From: Bacillus sp. N13C7
Lineage (GTDB): Bacteria > Bacillota > Bacilli > Bacillales > Bacillaceae
Reading direction: 5' to 3'
DNA: 64,000 nucleotides
Assembly (NCBI RefSeq): GCF_026790065.1
Contig: NZ_JALAMO010000001.1
Span: 1-64,000, forward strand
Shown: one piece after another, positions 44,369-53,865 of the stretch
Layout: the number at the start of each line of letters is the position of its first letter
Numbering within the stretch: the stretch's first letter is position 1
Notes under the pieces: model-generated
What the model was told of the DNA's origin: nothing
Database searches by the model: none
The model's input: only the letters and a program-made list of their open reading frames with translations
Position numbers and translations under genes: made by a program

Positions 44369-45196
44369 TTATGCTAAGAATCCAGCCCAATACCCAAGAA
44401 TCCCGATGATAAAGATGCCGCATATAATGAGAAGAGGATTCACCCCTTTGCGCAGCATCCAAGCCACCAATAACGTTAATCCGAGAGGCAGCGCACCCGG
44501 CATAATGCTGTCTAACACATTTTGTACGGTTTGAACATCCACTTTTCCGCTTTCATCCTTAATTCTGGACACAACGATTGGAATGTTGATTGTGGTCCAT
44601 TTTGAAACGAGGGCTCCCATTACAAATAACCCCAGAATCGAAGCGCCCTCTGTCAGCTTTTGAATGCGATTCCCCGCTAAATCCTGAAGAATCTCCATTC
44701 CTTTCACATAGCCATACTTTAATCCGTAATATTTTGTGCTTAATCTTATGGCGTTCAGCAAGAAAAAGAAGAGCAAAGGGCCGGCAATGTTTCCTCCTAA
44801 CGCAAGAGATGCCCCTAACGCAGCTAAGACCGGGCGAATCGTCCCCCAGAAAATCGGGTCGCCTACACCCGCTATCGGGCCCATCAAACCGATTTTCATT
44901 CCGCTTATCGCTTTACCATCAATTCCTTTATTGTTCGCCATTTCTTCTTCCATGGCAGCCGTCACGCCAAATATAGGCGCTGTCAGCCACGGGTGTGTAT
45001 TAAACCATTCCAAGTGCCGCTGCAAGGCTTCGTTCCTTTTTGCTCCGGGACCGTACAATTTTTTGATTGCCGGTATCATGACATAGCAGTATCCCATTGC
45101 CTGCACACGTTCGAAGTTAAAAGAGCCGAGCAAAAAATTTGACCGAATAAACATGCTGAAAATTTCTTTTTTTGTTAATCGTTTTTCCTTTTCCAT
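44369..45196 (-). CDS. levG: Fructose PTS Enzyme IID (mannose class)
   Basis: 275 residues from the ATG of MEKEKRLTKKEIFSMFIRSN. Mannose-family IID membrane subunit with FERVQAMGYCYVMIPAIKKL (about 28-47) and several C-terminal helices. Works with LevF as the fructose channel, energised by LevD/LevE. Four bases separate its upstream frame from levF. Confidence 0.94.
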   Translation of the reverse strand: MEKEKRLTKKEIFSMFIRSNFLLGSFNFERVQAMGYCYVMIPAIKKLYGPGAKRNEALQRHLEWFNTHPWLTAPIFGVTAAMEEEMANNKGIDGKAISGMKIGLMGPIAGVGDPIFWGTIRPVLAALGASLALGGNIAGPLLFFFLLNAIRLSTKYYGLKYGYVKGMEILQDLAGNRIQKLTEGASILGLFVMGALVSKWTTINIPIVVSRIKDESGKVDVQTVQNVLDSIMPGALPLGLTLLVAWMLRKGVNPLLIICGIFIIGILGYWAGFLA

Positions 45197-45217
45197 CTTT
45201 TCGTCACCCCTCATTGT

Positions 45218-46027
45218 TTAGGCATCAAGGTCATCATCATCGTCATCATAGACAGCAACATGACCGCCGTCTGAAGCTGCGGCGACTGCTCCGTGGGCAT
45301 TATGTCTTTGCATCACCTGCTGGTATAAAAGCGCAAGACAGAGACCAAGGGCTCCAAATCCTACTAAGTTGAAATCGGTAAACGCCGCTAATAAGAAACC
45401 GATATAGAAAAATGGCTTTAAGTAAGGGATATTCATCATATTGATCACCATGGCATATCCGACAACCACGATAATGCCGCCGCCTATTTGCAGCCCTTTT
45501 GTAATGACGTCCGGAATATTGCCCAGGAACGCCTGAACAGCGCTGACACTGATCAATGCAACAATTAATGTCGGTATCATCACGCGCAGTGCTTGAAACA
45601 CCATCGCAGTAATATGCATAATTTCAATTCCTTTTATATTCCCTTCTTTTGCATAACGATCAGCGCGGTGAATGAAAAAGACAGTAATCGTCCGCACAAA
45701 AATGGTCAGCGCCTGACCCGCCGCTGCCAAAGCAACAGCGACGGCAATGCCTTCGCCAATTCCCTGATCTGCGGTAATAACTAAAATGGTTGAGATGACA
45801 GAGGCGATCGCTGTATCAGGCGCCATGGCAAGGCCGACGTTCATCCAGCCCAGCGCCATCAGCTCCAATGTGCCTCCTAGAATGATTCCTGTTTTTAAAT
45901 CCCCGAGCACCAAGCCGACTAGCGTGCAGGCCACAAGCGGACGGTGTGTCTGCCCTTCATCCAATACACTTGCGATGCCGGTGATTGCTGCAATGATTAA
46001 CAACAAAATAATTTGTAATGAAGACAT
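45218..46027 (-). CDS. levF: Fructose PTS Enzyme IIC (mannose class)
   Basis: 269 residues, about seven membrane helices; signature GGTLELMALGWMNVGLAMAP (about 50-69). Ends in an acidic tail DDDDDD. Mannose-class IIC forming the channel with LevG. ATG after AAGGGGATG; 16 bases after levE. Confidence 0.94.
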   Translation of the reverse strand: MSSLQIILLLIIAAITGIASVLDEGQTHRPLVACTLVGLVLGDLKTGIILGGTLELMALGWMNVGLAMAPDTAIASVISTILVITADQGIGEGIAVAVALAAAGQALTIFVRTITVFFIHRADRYAKEGNIKGIEIMHITAMVFQALRVMIPTLIVALISVSAVQAFLGNIPDVITKGLQIGGGIIVVVGYAMVINMMNIPYLKPFFYIGFLLAAFTDFNLVGFGALGLCLALLYQQVMQRHNAHGAVAAASDGGHVAVYDDDDDDLDA

Positions 46028-46043
46028 TTTCTCATCCCCTTGA

Positions 46044-46532
46044 TTATTTTGTTACGTTCCGTAAAATCTGGACAAAATCCTCACTGGCATCTGAAGGCAG
46101 CTGCCTCAATTCCAGTTTCACGCCCAGGTCACTTAATGTTTCAAATGCCTTTATATCTTGCTCTGTGACGCTGACTGATTTTGTGATTTGCCTGCGATGA
46201 TTTTCAAAACGCATTCCCCCGACGTTCACTGTTTTGATCGGCACGCCAGCTTCGATAAGAGATACAATATCAGATGGATTTTCAAACAAGAGCATTGCCG
46301 TTACCCCTTCATAGCGCGGACTATGAAACGCTTTTGCCATTTTTGAAACCGAAACGGCACTCGCCTTTACATTTGAAGGCGCAACAGAAAGGATCAGCGT
46401 TTTTCTCATTTCGTCCTGTGCAACCTCATCAGAGACTACGATGATTCGGTCTGCCGCATGGACTTTAATCCATCTTGTCAGAATTTGCCCGTGAATAAAG
46501 CGATCATCAATTCTTGCTAACACAATGTTCAT
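46044..46532 (-). CDS. levE: Fructose PTS Enzyme IIB (mannose class)
   Basis: 162 residues with the phosphorylation site RIDDRFIHGQI, His-15, at the N-terminus. It accepts phosphate from LevD and passes it to fructose during import; it also phosphorylates and inhibits LevR when fructose is absent. Start codon touches the levD stop, indicating translational coupling. Confidence 0.94.
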   Translation of the reverse strand: MNIVLARIDDRFIHGQILTRWIKVHAADRIIVVSDEVAQDEMRKTLILSVAPSNVKASAVSVSKMAKAFHSPRYEGVTAMLLFENPSDIVSLIEAGVPIKTVNVGGMRFENHRRQITKSVSVTEQDIKAFETLSDLGVKLELRQLPSDASEDFVQILRNVTK

Positions 46533-46972
46533 TACAATTCATCCTCTCTTGTTTCTTGATTGGCTGTTTTTACTTTTTCTAAATGCTCACTGCACACTTG
46601 AAAACTTTGCTGGCTCATTGCTTTTAAGTTGTTCAGCAAATCTTTGAGTGTCAGATGTTCTCTCAGGCTTAATACCTCCAGCAGAATCGGCAGGTTTACG
46701 CCGGCTGCCATATCCATTCTCTGCCCCTCAGCAATGAAGGAAGCAGCCGCGTTATATGGAGTTCCTCCAAAAATGTCAACTAAGAAAAGCACTTCATTTT
46801 CTTCCGGTATGTCTTTGAGAACCTGATGATATTTTTCTTGCAGCGTTTGGATCCCTTCTCCTTTGAAAAACGGCACTGCAATCAGATTATTTTCTTCACC
46901 GAATATCATTCCTGAAGACTCTTTTAGTGCTATGGGAAAATCTCCGTGACCGCTGATAATAACTGAAATCAT
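46532..46972 (-). CDS. levD: Fructose PTS Enzyme IIA (mannose class)
   Basis: 146 residues from ATG at 46972 (eight bases after AAAGGAG); an ATG six bases upstream is too close to the site. Phosphorylation site SGHGDFPIAL, His-9. Receives phosphate from HPr and donates it to LevE. First gene of levDEFG-sacC under a sigma-54 promoter. Confidence 0.94.
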   Translation of the reverse strand: MISVIISGHGDFPIALKESSGMIFGEENNLIAVPFFKGEGIQTLQEKYHQVLKDIPEENEVLFLVDIFGGTPYNAAASFIAEGQRMDMAAGVNLPILLEVLSLREHLTLKDLLNNLKAMSQQSFQVCSEHLEKVKTANQETREDEL

Positions 46973-47012
46973 ATCCATTGCTCCTTTCCTTGTGTTGTAC
47001 ATTCATTTATAA

Positions 47013-47028
47013 TGCAAGGATCGTGCCA
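47013..47028 (-). promoter_or_regulatory. Sigma-54 (-12/-24) promoter of the lev operon
   Basis: Minus strand TGGCACGATCCTTGCA: TGGCAC-N5-TTGCA is the sigma-L consensus. About 40 bases ahead of levD. Activated by LevR. Confidence 0.93.
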
Positions 47029-47037
47029 ACAAAGCTG

Positions 47038-47052
47038 TGTTAAGCGTTTTCA
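47038..47052 (-). promoter_or_regulatory. cre site (CcpA) of the lev operon
   Basis: Minus strand TGAAAACGCTTAACA matches the catabolite-responsive element consensus. It lies just upstream of the -24 box, so glucose repression is expected. Confidence 0.88.
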
Positions 47053-47107
47053 TTTGAATGTCAGCCAATGACAGTCCGCTGTTGAAACACTTGAGATCAA
47101 AAAAATA

Positions 47108-47150
47108 AACCTGTATTAAAATGGCGTTCCATTTAATACAGGTTCACTTG
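47108..47150 (-). terminator. Terminator-like hairpin between levR and levD
   Basis: AACCTGTATTAAA-tggaacgcca-TTTAATACAGGTT followed on the minus strand by TATTTTTTTG, separating levR from the lev operon. Confidence 0.85.
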
Positions 47151-47162
47151 AAAAAAACGTTT

Positions 47163-49976
47163 TTAAAACAGCTGGCCATACATTTCTTCAGCGAATATGG
47201 CGGCTATAAATAATTTTTCATCATCACTTATGCAGAATCCAAGCTTTTGTTCATATGGGGCCAATGTCCGCTCTGTCACGTTCACCATTTCTTTCAGCTG
47301 ATCATTGATTTCTTCTTCCTCGAAAGCAATCGGGTTCTGCTTAATCACTCGTTCAAAGGCGAAAGATGTATGCATAATGACTTTGATCAAAACGGCATTA
47401 TTAAAAATGACCCCGAGCTCATCTTGAACGGTTTGCAGCCACTCTAATAACATGTCAATCATATGGTGGGGGTTCAAGAAGACAAGGTACTTTTTCAAAC
47501 TATCCTCACAAAGCTCCCTGACAATGATATTTGCTTCGTTTAATCCATTGCTCGGCGGGAAGCTGCCTTGGGTAATCGCCTGTTGAATCAGCTTCTCCCC
47601 CTCCCCTTCAATTAACACTTCTAAAGATACATGCGGAGCATTGATTTTAGGGTCTTTCGTTCCCACTGTCGCAAGAATCTCATACTCTTTTTCAATATTT
47701 TTTATCCTGTTTGCCAATTTAATCGATGAAACGGTCAATATGTGAATCGGGGTATCTGAGGCCTTGTTGACGATCGTTGTCAAGATGTCTTCCAGTTTTT
47801 TGGCCGTTCCGCTGCCTGTCGTGCAGATGGAGACCAACGCCTTCTTTTTGCCGGATGACGCTGGCTGCCGATCCCATAACTGAATAAAATCCTTCGTAAC
47901 CGATTGATATATCGCATGCAAATTTAAATCTAAATAGTTCACCTTTCTGACAGCATCCAGCACCATTGAAGTCGTAACATTGCTGATTGTTTTGATGGTA
48001 ATGCCTGTCTTTTCTTCCAGCTTGCTTTCCAGCATCGCAAGTGACCCCATGTCTACCAGCATTAAAACACCTTCGCCTTCGTCAACCTGCTTGATTTTTT
48101 CTGTTAAGCATTCGATAATGTCCGAAGGTGAAACAGTAAGCGGCATATCAACTGCTGCAATCGGCGTGCTTCCTAACAGTTCTGTCGCGACTTCAACCAT
48201 TGAACTCGCCGTTGTGTTACCATGAGCAGCCACGATAATCCCCACTCTTTTGTTCTCTTTTAACGATTTGATGGAATGAATCAGCATCGTTAAGTAGATG
48301 ACTTCTATTTCTGGAACAGCCACTTTAAAATGTTCCTGAATTTTATCTTTAAAAATCATCGCCACCCGATATTCTTTTACATGGGTCTCACGGATTTCAT
48401 CAGTCTCCTGTGTATTTAAAACATCAATTTGTTTTCCTCGCTTTAAAAATGCGTCAATATGCATACTCAAGAAATAAATAAATTTACGGTCAAATGGGCA
48501 ATCCAGCTCATGTTCCGCTATTTCTTTTAACTGTTTTGTCATTTGAATCACGTCATCTTCAACGAATGTCAGCAGGCTGTCCTTTTGAAACGCCTGCTGA
48601 TGAAAAAAACTTCTGACATGCAAATGAATATCAGTCAAAATGTATTGGTTAATATCCTTTTTGGATAACCCTTCTTTCATGAGGGTTTTCACTTTTTCCT
48701 CGATCAAATGATACAAGTTAAAGGAGAGATCTTCATCAATTTTTGTTGTTTCATCTTCTATAATCGGAGAGATGATCGTTGTAATATTGACATATTCAGA
48801 AATGGCTTTGCTTCTTTGCATGTTTTTGCTGCTGGACATCCATTCTTGCTTGATTTCATCAGGCAAATCCCGAACAGTCAGTTCGATCACCTCATCCCGA
48901 TCAAGGTTATGCAAAAATCCATGTGCGCAAACTAATTGGACATTTGATTTCAGCTGTCCCACATTCCCAAATTTTGCAGAGTGAATCAGCGCATTATAGA
49001 CATCTATGTGCACACTCAAATTTTTTTTAATCCGCTCTGCTTCTTTCCCTAATAAAAACGTCGTCAGATCTACTCTTTCTTTAAGCGATCGTTCTTCAAG
49101 CGAAGGAATATGAATGGTCATTGGGATTCTACGCAAAAATGTTTTTAACAAGGCAGAACTTGGATTTTCTGTAGTAGCGCAAATAAACAATACATTCGAT
49201 GTTCGTTTATGTTCAGATTCTCCCAGCCGGTTGTAAGAGCCGCTGTCAATAAAATAAAACAGCATTTCTTGTCCCTCTGGAGGGAGGCGGTGGATTTCAT
49301 CCATAAACAGAATGCCCCCATTGGCCTGTTCGACCAAACCAGCCTTATCCTCACCGGCACCTGTAAAGGAACCTTTTTTATGTCCGAATAATTGAGAAAG
49401 CAATAGCTGGGGATTGTTGTAGTAATCTGCACAGTTAAATGTAATAAACGGCGCACCCGCCTTCAAAATGTCAGCGTAAATGGCATACTGATAAATCCGG
49501 TTCGCAAAAAGGGATTTACCGGAACCTGTCGGGCCAAGGAGGAGCATATGCAGACCGTTCGGCGGATAAAAGACAGCTGCTTTTGCCTGGGAGATTGCTT
49601 TCTTCAAACTGCCTTTTGCCCCAATCATAAGTTCTAGAGGATTCGTGGAAATAGGTTGATGATTCTGTTTCGAATCCCCGGAAAACAGCTCCAATCCTTT
49701 CACTTCCATCATCTCTGTATCCCATTTCTTGTTGAATAGCCTTTCTGCTATTTCGACTGGAATGTAGCGCACAGGAAACGTTTTAATTTTGATAACCTTT
49801 TTGGACCGGACAAGATTGTTCAATTCAAAACTGACATTGGACCGCTCCATTTTCAGCTGCTCAGCTATTTCCTTTGCTGAATTTCCCTGTACTTGTAATA
49901 GATGATCTAAGCTGGCGTCATGAAAATTATGCATGAGCTGAAGGTATATTTTATCTATTCTTTTCACGTCTATCAT
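47163..49976 (-). CDS. levR: Sigma-54-dependent activator with PTS regulation domains
   Basis: 937 residues. N-terminal helix-turn-helix (about 20-75); AAA+ domain with Walker A GPTGSGKS (about 147-154), sigma-54 contact loop GSFTGA (about 201-206) and Walker B LFMDEIH (about 224-230). Then PRD1 (about 450-550), an EIIA-Man-like domain (about 560-690), an EIIB-like domain (about 725-805) and PRD2 (about 830-937). HPr phosphorylation stimulates it and LevE-dependent phosphorylation inhibits it, so the lev operon is on when fructose is present. ATG near 49976 with AAAGGATGATAG upstream. Confidence 0.95.
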   Translation of the reverse strand: MIDVKRIDKIYLQLMHNFHDASLDHLLQVQGNSAKEIAEQLKMERSNVSFELNNLVRSKKVIKIKTFPVRYIPVEIAERLFNKKWDTEMMEVKGLELFSGDSKQNHQPISTNPLELMIGAKGSLKKAISQAKAAVFYPPNGLHMLLLGPTGSGKSLFANRIYQYAIYADILKAGAPFITFNCADYYNNPQLLLSQLFGHKKGSFTGAGEDKAGLVEQANGGILFMDEIHRLPPEGQEMLFYFIDSGSYNRLGESEHKRTSNVLFICATTENPSSALLKTFLRRIPMTIHIPSLEERSLKERVDLTTFLLGKEAERIKKNLSVHIDVYNALIHSAKFGNVGQLKSNVQLVCAHGFLHNLDRDEVIELTVRDLPDEIKQEWMSSSKNMQRSKAISEYVNITTIISPIIEDETTKIDEDLSFNLYHLIEEKVKTLMKEGLSKKDINQYILTDIHLHVRSFFHQQAFQKDSLLTFVEDDVIQMTKQLKEIAEHELDCPFDRKFIYFLSMHIDAFLKRGKQIDVLNTQETDEIRETHVKEYRVAMIFKDKIQEHFKVAVPEIEVIYLTMLIHSIKSLKENKRVGIIVAAHGNTTASSMVEVATELLGSTPIAAVDMPLTVSPSDIIECLTEKIKQVDEGEGVLMLVDMGSLAMLESKLEEKTGITIKTISNVTTSMVLDAVRKVNYLDLNLHAIYQSVTKDFIQLWDRQPASSGKKKALVSICTTGSGTAKKLEDILTTIVNKASDTPIHILTVSSIKLANRIKNIEKEYEILATVGTKDPKINAPHVSLEVLIEGEGEKLIQQAITQGSFPPSNGLNEANIIVRELCEDSLKKYLVFLNPHHMIDMLLEWLQTVQDELGVIFNNAVLIKVIMHTSFAFERVIKQNPIAFEEEEINDQLKEMVNVTERTLAPYEQKLGFCISDDEKLFIAAIFAEEMYGQLF

Positions 49977-50331
49977 CCTTTGTCCTTAGTAGATAAGCTC
50001 TTAACAAGAATATTCTGAATCCTTATGGCGGACAGCCTTGAGAGGATCTATTAAAACAATTCTAAAAAGGTCTCTATAGCAGATTGACAAACTTTCCTTT
50101 ATGCTTATGTGTTTATTACTTCGAAACATTTTCATCTTATATTAGGATTTTAGATTTGCAGTTCTTCAAGGCAGCATCCTTCAAAAGTAATAATCAGTAA
50201 ACAGTTTATCATTCCTATGAAAGGTCATGATGGAAAAATCATGAATACCCAAAAATGAATCTTATAGATTAGGACAAATTCCCTAAAATGCATTCTCGCT
50301 CGCCCATAACATCCATTGAACACAAAAAATG
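49977..50331. other. Intergenic stretch upstream of levR
   Basis: No recognisable gene on either strand. A TTGACA at about 50084-50089 on the plus strand has no clear -10, and the levR promoter was not located with confidence. Confidence 0.4.
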
Positions 50332-50360
50332 GCGGACACTCAATGTGTCCGCTATCGTAA
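50332..50360 (-). terminator. Terminator downstream of the EF-hand-like mini-ORF
   Basis: GCGGACAC-attga-GTGTCCGC then CATTTTTTGTG on the minus strand. Confidence 0.7.
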
Positions 50361-50375
50361 TTTACAGATAAACAA

Positions 50376-50453
50376 TCAAGATTCAGCAACTGCATTGACA
50401 ATACGTCGGAGGGTGAGACAATCAGTGACACCATCTCCGTCTGTATCAGCCAC
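50376..50453 (-). CDS. Putative 25-residue EF-hand/dockerin-like peptide or relic
   Basis: From GTG at 50453 the frame reads MADTDGDGVTDCLTLRRIVN and ends AVAES. DTDGDGVTD has the Ca-ligand spacing (1, 3, 5, 9) of a dockerin or EF-hand loop, and the following helix fits half a dockerin. The ribosome site is poor (AGG, 12 bases) and a TAA lies just upstream, so it may be a fragment of a lost gene rather than a gene. A terminator follows at once. Confidence 0.3.
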   Translation of the reverse strand: MADTDGDGVTDCLTLRRIVNAVAES

Positions 50454-50590
50454 CTGATTTTAAGACCTAGCTACGAACAAGTAAATGAATTTTTATTTTT
50501 TAAATTTAAAAATTAAACATTGCATTCTTTTAAATGTTATAATATCCGATAAAACTTTATTCATCTTTTTATTATTGGGGGAAAATAAAA

Positions 50591-51979
50591 TTGACAGGCA
50601 ATTCTAGCAAAGACAATTTTGGACAGCAACAGAAATTGTCTAGAGGCCTTAAAAACAGGCATATACAATTAATGGCGATTGGAGGTGCAATCGGTACAGG
50701 TTTATTTTTAGGTTCAGGTAAATCCATCCACTTTGCGGGACCATCCATTTTATTTGCTTACTTGATTACCGGTTTATTTTGCTTTTTCATTATGCGTTCG
50801 CTCGGAGAACTGCTCCTTTCAAATACGGGATATCACTCTTTCGTTGATTTTGTAAGGGACTATTTAGGGAACATGGCAGCGTTTATCACGGGCTGGACCT
50901 ACTGGTTCTGCTGGATTTCTCTCGCGATGGCTGATTTAACGGCTGTTGGGATTTATACGCAGTATTGGCTTCCCGCTGTGCCTCAATGGCTGCCGGGTCT
51001 TCTTGCGCTGATCATCCTGTTGATCATGAATCTTGCCACCGTTAAGCTTTTCGGGGAATTGGAATTTTGGTTTGCATTGATTAAGGTCATTGCCATACTG
51101 GCTCTTATCGTAACAGGTATTTTCTTGATCGCAAAAGGTTTTTCCGCAGCTTCCGGCTCAGCCAGCCTCACTAATCTTTGGAGCCACGGCGGCATGTTTC
51201 CAAATGGATGGCATGGATTTATTCTTTCATTCCAGATGGTCGTCTTTGCTTTTGTGGGCATTGAACTTGTTGGTCTGACAGCAGGTGAAACTGAAAATCC
51301 CCAGAAAGTGATCCCTAAAGCCATCAATCAAATCCCTGCACGGATTTTACTCTTTTATGTCGGCGCACTTTTTGTCATTATGTGCATCTATCCTTGGAAT
51401 GTTTTGAATCCAAATGAAAGTCCATTTGTCCAAGTGTTCTCTGCTGTAGGCATCGTTGCCGCTGCCAGTTTGATCAATTTTGTTGTGTTAACATCAGCTG
51501 CATCAGCGGCCAATAGCGCTCTATTCAGCACAAGCCGCATGGTCTATTCTCTCGCAAAGGATCATCACGCACCTGGATTACTGAAGAAACTGACTTCGTC
51601 TAACGTTCCAAGCAATGCACTGTTCTTTTCAACCATCGCCATCCTGATTGGCGTTAGCCTGAATTATATAATGCCGGAGCAAGTCTTTACATTGATTACA
51701 AGTGTTTCTACAATATGCTTCATTTTCATTTGGGGCATTACGGTGATTTGCCATTTGAAATATCGAAAAACAAGACAGCATGAAGCGAAAGCAAACAAAT
51801 TTAAAATGCCTTTTTACCCATTATCCAACTACTTAACACTTGCCTTTCTCGCGTTCATTCTTGTCGTATTGGCATTGGCGAATGATACACGTGTTGCTTT
51901 GTTTGTCACTCCGGTCTGGTTTGTTTTATTGATTATTTTGTATAAGGTGCAAACCCGCAGAGAACATAAAATGAAATAA
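50591..51979 (+). CDS. aapA: Amino-acid permease (APC superfamily)
   Basis: 462 residues from TTG at 50591 after TTGGGGGAA. Twelve membrane helices; signature AIGGAIGTGLFLGSGKSIHF (about 30-49) of the AAT subfamily and GETENPQKVIPKAINQIP (about 235-252). Imports a neutral or aromatic amino acid by proton symport; close relatives carry D-serine, D-alanine or glycine. Single gene. Confidence 0.92.
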   Translation: MTGNSSKDNFGQQQKLSRGLKNRHIQLMAIGGAIGTGLFLGSGKSIHFAGPSILFAYLITGLFCFFIMRSLGELLLSNTGYHSFVDFVRDYLGNMAAFITGWTYWFCWISLAMADLTAVGIYTQYWLPAVPQWLPGLLALIILLIMNLATVKLFGELEFWFALIKVIAILALIVTGIFLIAKGFSAASGSASLTNLWSHGGMFPNGWHGFILSFQMVVFAFVGIELVGLTAGETENPQKVIPKAINQIPARILLFYVGALFVIMCIYPWNVLNPNESPFVQVFSAVGIVAAASLINFVVLTSAASAANSALFSTSRMVYSLAKDHHAPGLLKKLTSSNVPSNALFFSTIAILIGVSLNYIMPEQVFTLITSVSTICFIFIWGITVICHLKYRKTRQHEAKANKFKMPFYPLSNYLTLAFLAFILVVLALANDTRVALFVTPVWFVLLIILYKVQTRREHKMK

Positions 51980-51982
51980 TAT

Positions 51983-52019
51983 AAAAAAGACAAGGGATAC
52001 TCACTCCCTTGTCTTTTTT
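51983..52019. terminator. Bidirectional terminator between aapA and yrhP
   Basis: AAAAAAGACAAGGGA-tactcac-TCCCTTGTCTTTTTT. Confidence 0.88.
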
Positions 52020-52050
52020 GTGCGGGCCAAACACCCAAAGGCTACGAATA

Positions 52051-52683
52051 TTAACTCAAACCAGTTTTGATGCCGAAACCAACTAATATAATGCCAGTTA
52101 CTTTTTGAAAAGCTTTCTGGAACTTCGAGTTTTTCATCCATTTTTTTGCATAGTCAATAATATAAACGAGAAAGAGGAACCACAACACTGCTAATAAAGT
52201 TAAGATTGAAGCTAAAATAATGAGCTGCTGGTTTATATTTCCCTTCAGATTGATAAATTGGGGCATGATTGTAACATAAACCAAAACAGTTTTAGGATTG
52301 AGAATGTTACTAAGAGATCCTTGCATAAAGGACGTTTTATAATAACGTTTTGGAGAATTCACGATGGTGTTTGCCTGGGATTGCATGTCATCTATAGAAA
52401 ACATGCTTTTCGCAAAAAAACTTTTTACACCTAAATAAATTAAGTATGCTGCTCCCAAATATTTGATCGTTGTGAAAAGAATCACTGACTTTGCAATCAC
52501 CACCGATAGACCTAAAATGGCTATAACCGTCCAAAAGGAAAGTCCTGTTGCTAACCCTAGAATATTGTAGCGACCGGCCTTCGGGCCATACCTAAGCGTA
52601 TTTTTCATCACTAGCATCGTATCTGCCCCTGGCATGATAACCATCATGGCAGCGATCGGTATGTATGCGAGTAAGCTGTGCAT
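52051..52683 (-). CDS. yrhP: LysE/RhtB-family exporter
   Basis: 210 residues, six membrane helices. Family motif PGADTMLVMKNTLRYGPKAG (about 19-38). Exports amino acids or homoserine-lactone-like compounds; substrate unknown. ATG after AAAGGGGGAGA. Divergent from yrhO, which may regulate it. Confidence 0.9.
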   Translation of the reverse strand: MHSLLAYIPIAAMMVIMPGADTMLVMKNTLRYGPKAGRYNILGLATGLSFWTVIAILGLSVVIAKSVILFTTIKYLGAAYLIYLGVKSFFAKSMFSIDDMQSQANTIVNSPKRYYKTSFMQGSLSNILNPKTVLVYVTIMPQFINLKGNINQQLIILASILTLLAVLWFLFLVYIIDYAKKWMKNSKFQKAFQKVTGIILVGFGIKTGLS

Positions 52684-52836
52684 TGTTCTCTCCCCCTTTA
52701 AAAAATTCCCTCGGCATATAGTGACTACGAAAGTAACTACTTATAAAAGTGTATCAATACGTTTGGAATAAATCAATATGGTTTGTTAAAATAGCGATTA
52801 CAAAGGCAGGCGACTGCTCTTTATATTGGAGGATAT

Positions 52837-53664
52837 ATGAAGGAAAATATGTTAGACATTTTAAAGAACCTCAATTTTACCGAATATGAATCGAAAGCAT
52901 ATCTTGCATTATTGCAAGAATCGCCTTTAACAGGCTATGCCGTCGCCAAAAATTCCGGAGTGCCCCGCTCAAAAATTTATGAAGTCTTAGAAAACCTTGT
53001 CATAAGAGGAGATGTCTTTGTCAGTCACGGAAATACGCCTCAGTATGTCCCTGTACCCGCTAAAGAACTGATTAAAAACCGACGGCTCAAAGCGGAAGAG
53101 CATTTTGACCAAGCTGAGAAATATTTTGAAAAATTCGAGCAGACCGCTAATGACCGGGAAAATATCTGGAATATCACCGGACGCAGTGAAATTCTTGAAA
53201 AGGTGAAGGCTTGTATCCTATCCGCAAAAAAAAGAATACTGTTAGAAATATGGAAAGAGGATTATGAAGAAATAGAATCTGAGCTAAGACAGGCGGCAAG
53301 CAAGGGGGTCATTGTCACCATTATTGCGTACGGAGACATTGCATCTGATTTTGCCACTGTGTACCTTCATGATATGAGCAGTGAAATTACAGAAGAGTAT
53401 GATGGGCGGTGGCTTGTCTATAGCGGAGATGATTCAGAAGTAGTAGCAGGTATCGTCTCTCTTGGCAAAGACAGCCGTGCTGCATGGACGATGCATGTAG
53501 GTTTGGTTATGCCTATTACCGAAGTAATCATTCACGATCTGTATCTCATGGAAATTCTGAAAAAGCATAGAGGGCTTTTAGAAGAAAGCTTTGGGAAAAA
53601 TCTCATCCAGCTGCGCCGCAAATTTTCTATCCACTCCGATTTCAAAAAACATTATCTGGAATAG
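52837..53664 (+). CDS. yrhO: TrmB-family transcriptional regulator
   Basis: 275 residues. N-terminal winged helix (about 5-75) with LNFTEYESKAYLALLQESPL and YAVAKNSGVPRSKIYEVLEN, the TrmB/sugar-regulator type, then a phospholipase-D-like C-terminal domain (about 105-260). Divergent from yrhP. Effector unknown. ATG after GGAGGATAT. Confidence 0.88.
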   Translation: MKENMLDILKNLNFTEYESKAYLALLQESPLTGYAVAKNSGVPRSKIYEVLENLVIRGDVFVSHGNTPQYVPVPAKELIKNRRLKAEEHFDQAEKYFEKFEQTANDRENIWNITGRSEILEKVKACILSAKKRILLEIWKEDYEEIESELRQAASKGVIVTIIAYGDIASDFATVYLHDMSSEITEEYDGRWLVYSGDDSEVVAGIVSLGKDSRAAWTMHVGLVMPITEVIIHDLYLMEILKKHRGLLEESFGKNLIQLRRKFSIHSDFKKHYLE

Positions 53665-53675
53665 AGCAGCAGTAT

Positions 53676-53712
53676 AAAAACATGGCTTGTTGATACAAGC
53701 CATGTTTTTTTA
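53676..53712 (+). terminator. Terminator of yrhO
   Basis: AAAACATGGCTTG-ttgata-CAAGCCATGTTTTTTT. Confidence 0.88.
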
Positions 53713-53782
53713 TGCATTCCTTTCTGCAACGTTTGCGATCCTCCCTCCTCTTAACAATCCTTTTAAAAAAATGTGATTCTGC

Positions 53783-53811
53783 GCAAACTATTTTTCAGCC
53801 TGCCGCGTCTA
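53783..53811 (+). promoter_or_regulatory. Autoregulated ECF (sigma-V) promoter
   Basis: GCAAAC, 17-base spacer, CGTCTA: the -10 CGTC core and AAC -35 core are those of ECF promoters. It is 55 bases before sigV, consistent with autoregulation of the operon. Confidence 0.8.
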
Positions 53812-53865
53812 TCCTAGGCAACAGCTTATGATATACGTATATTTAAAAAGGAGCCCTTTATTGCA

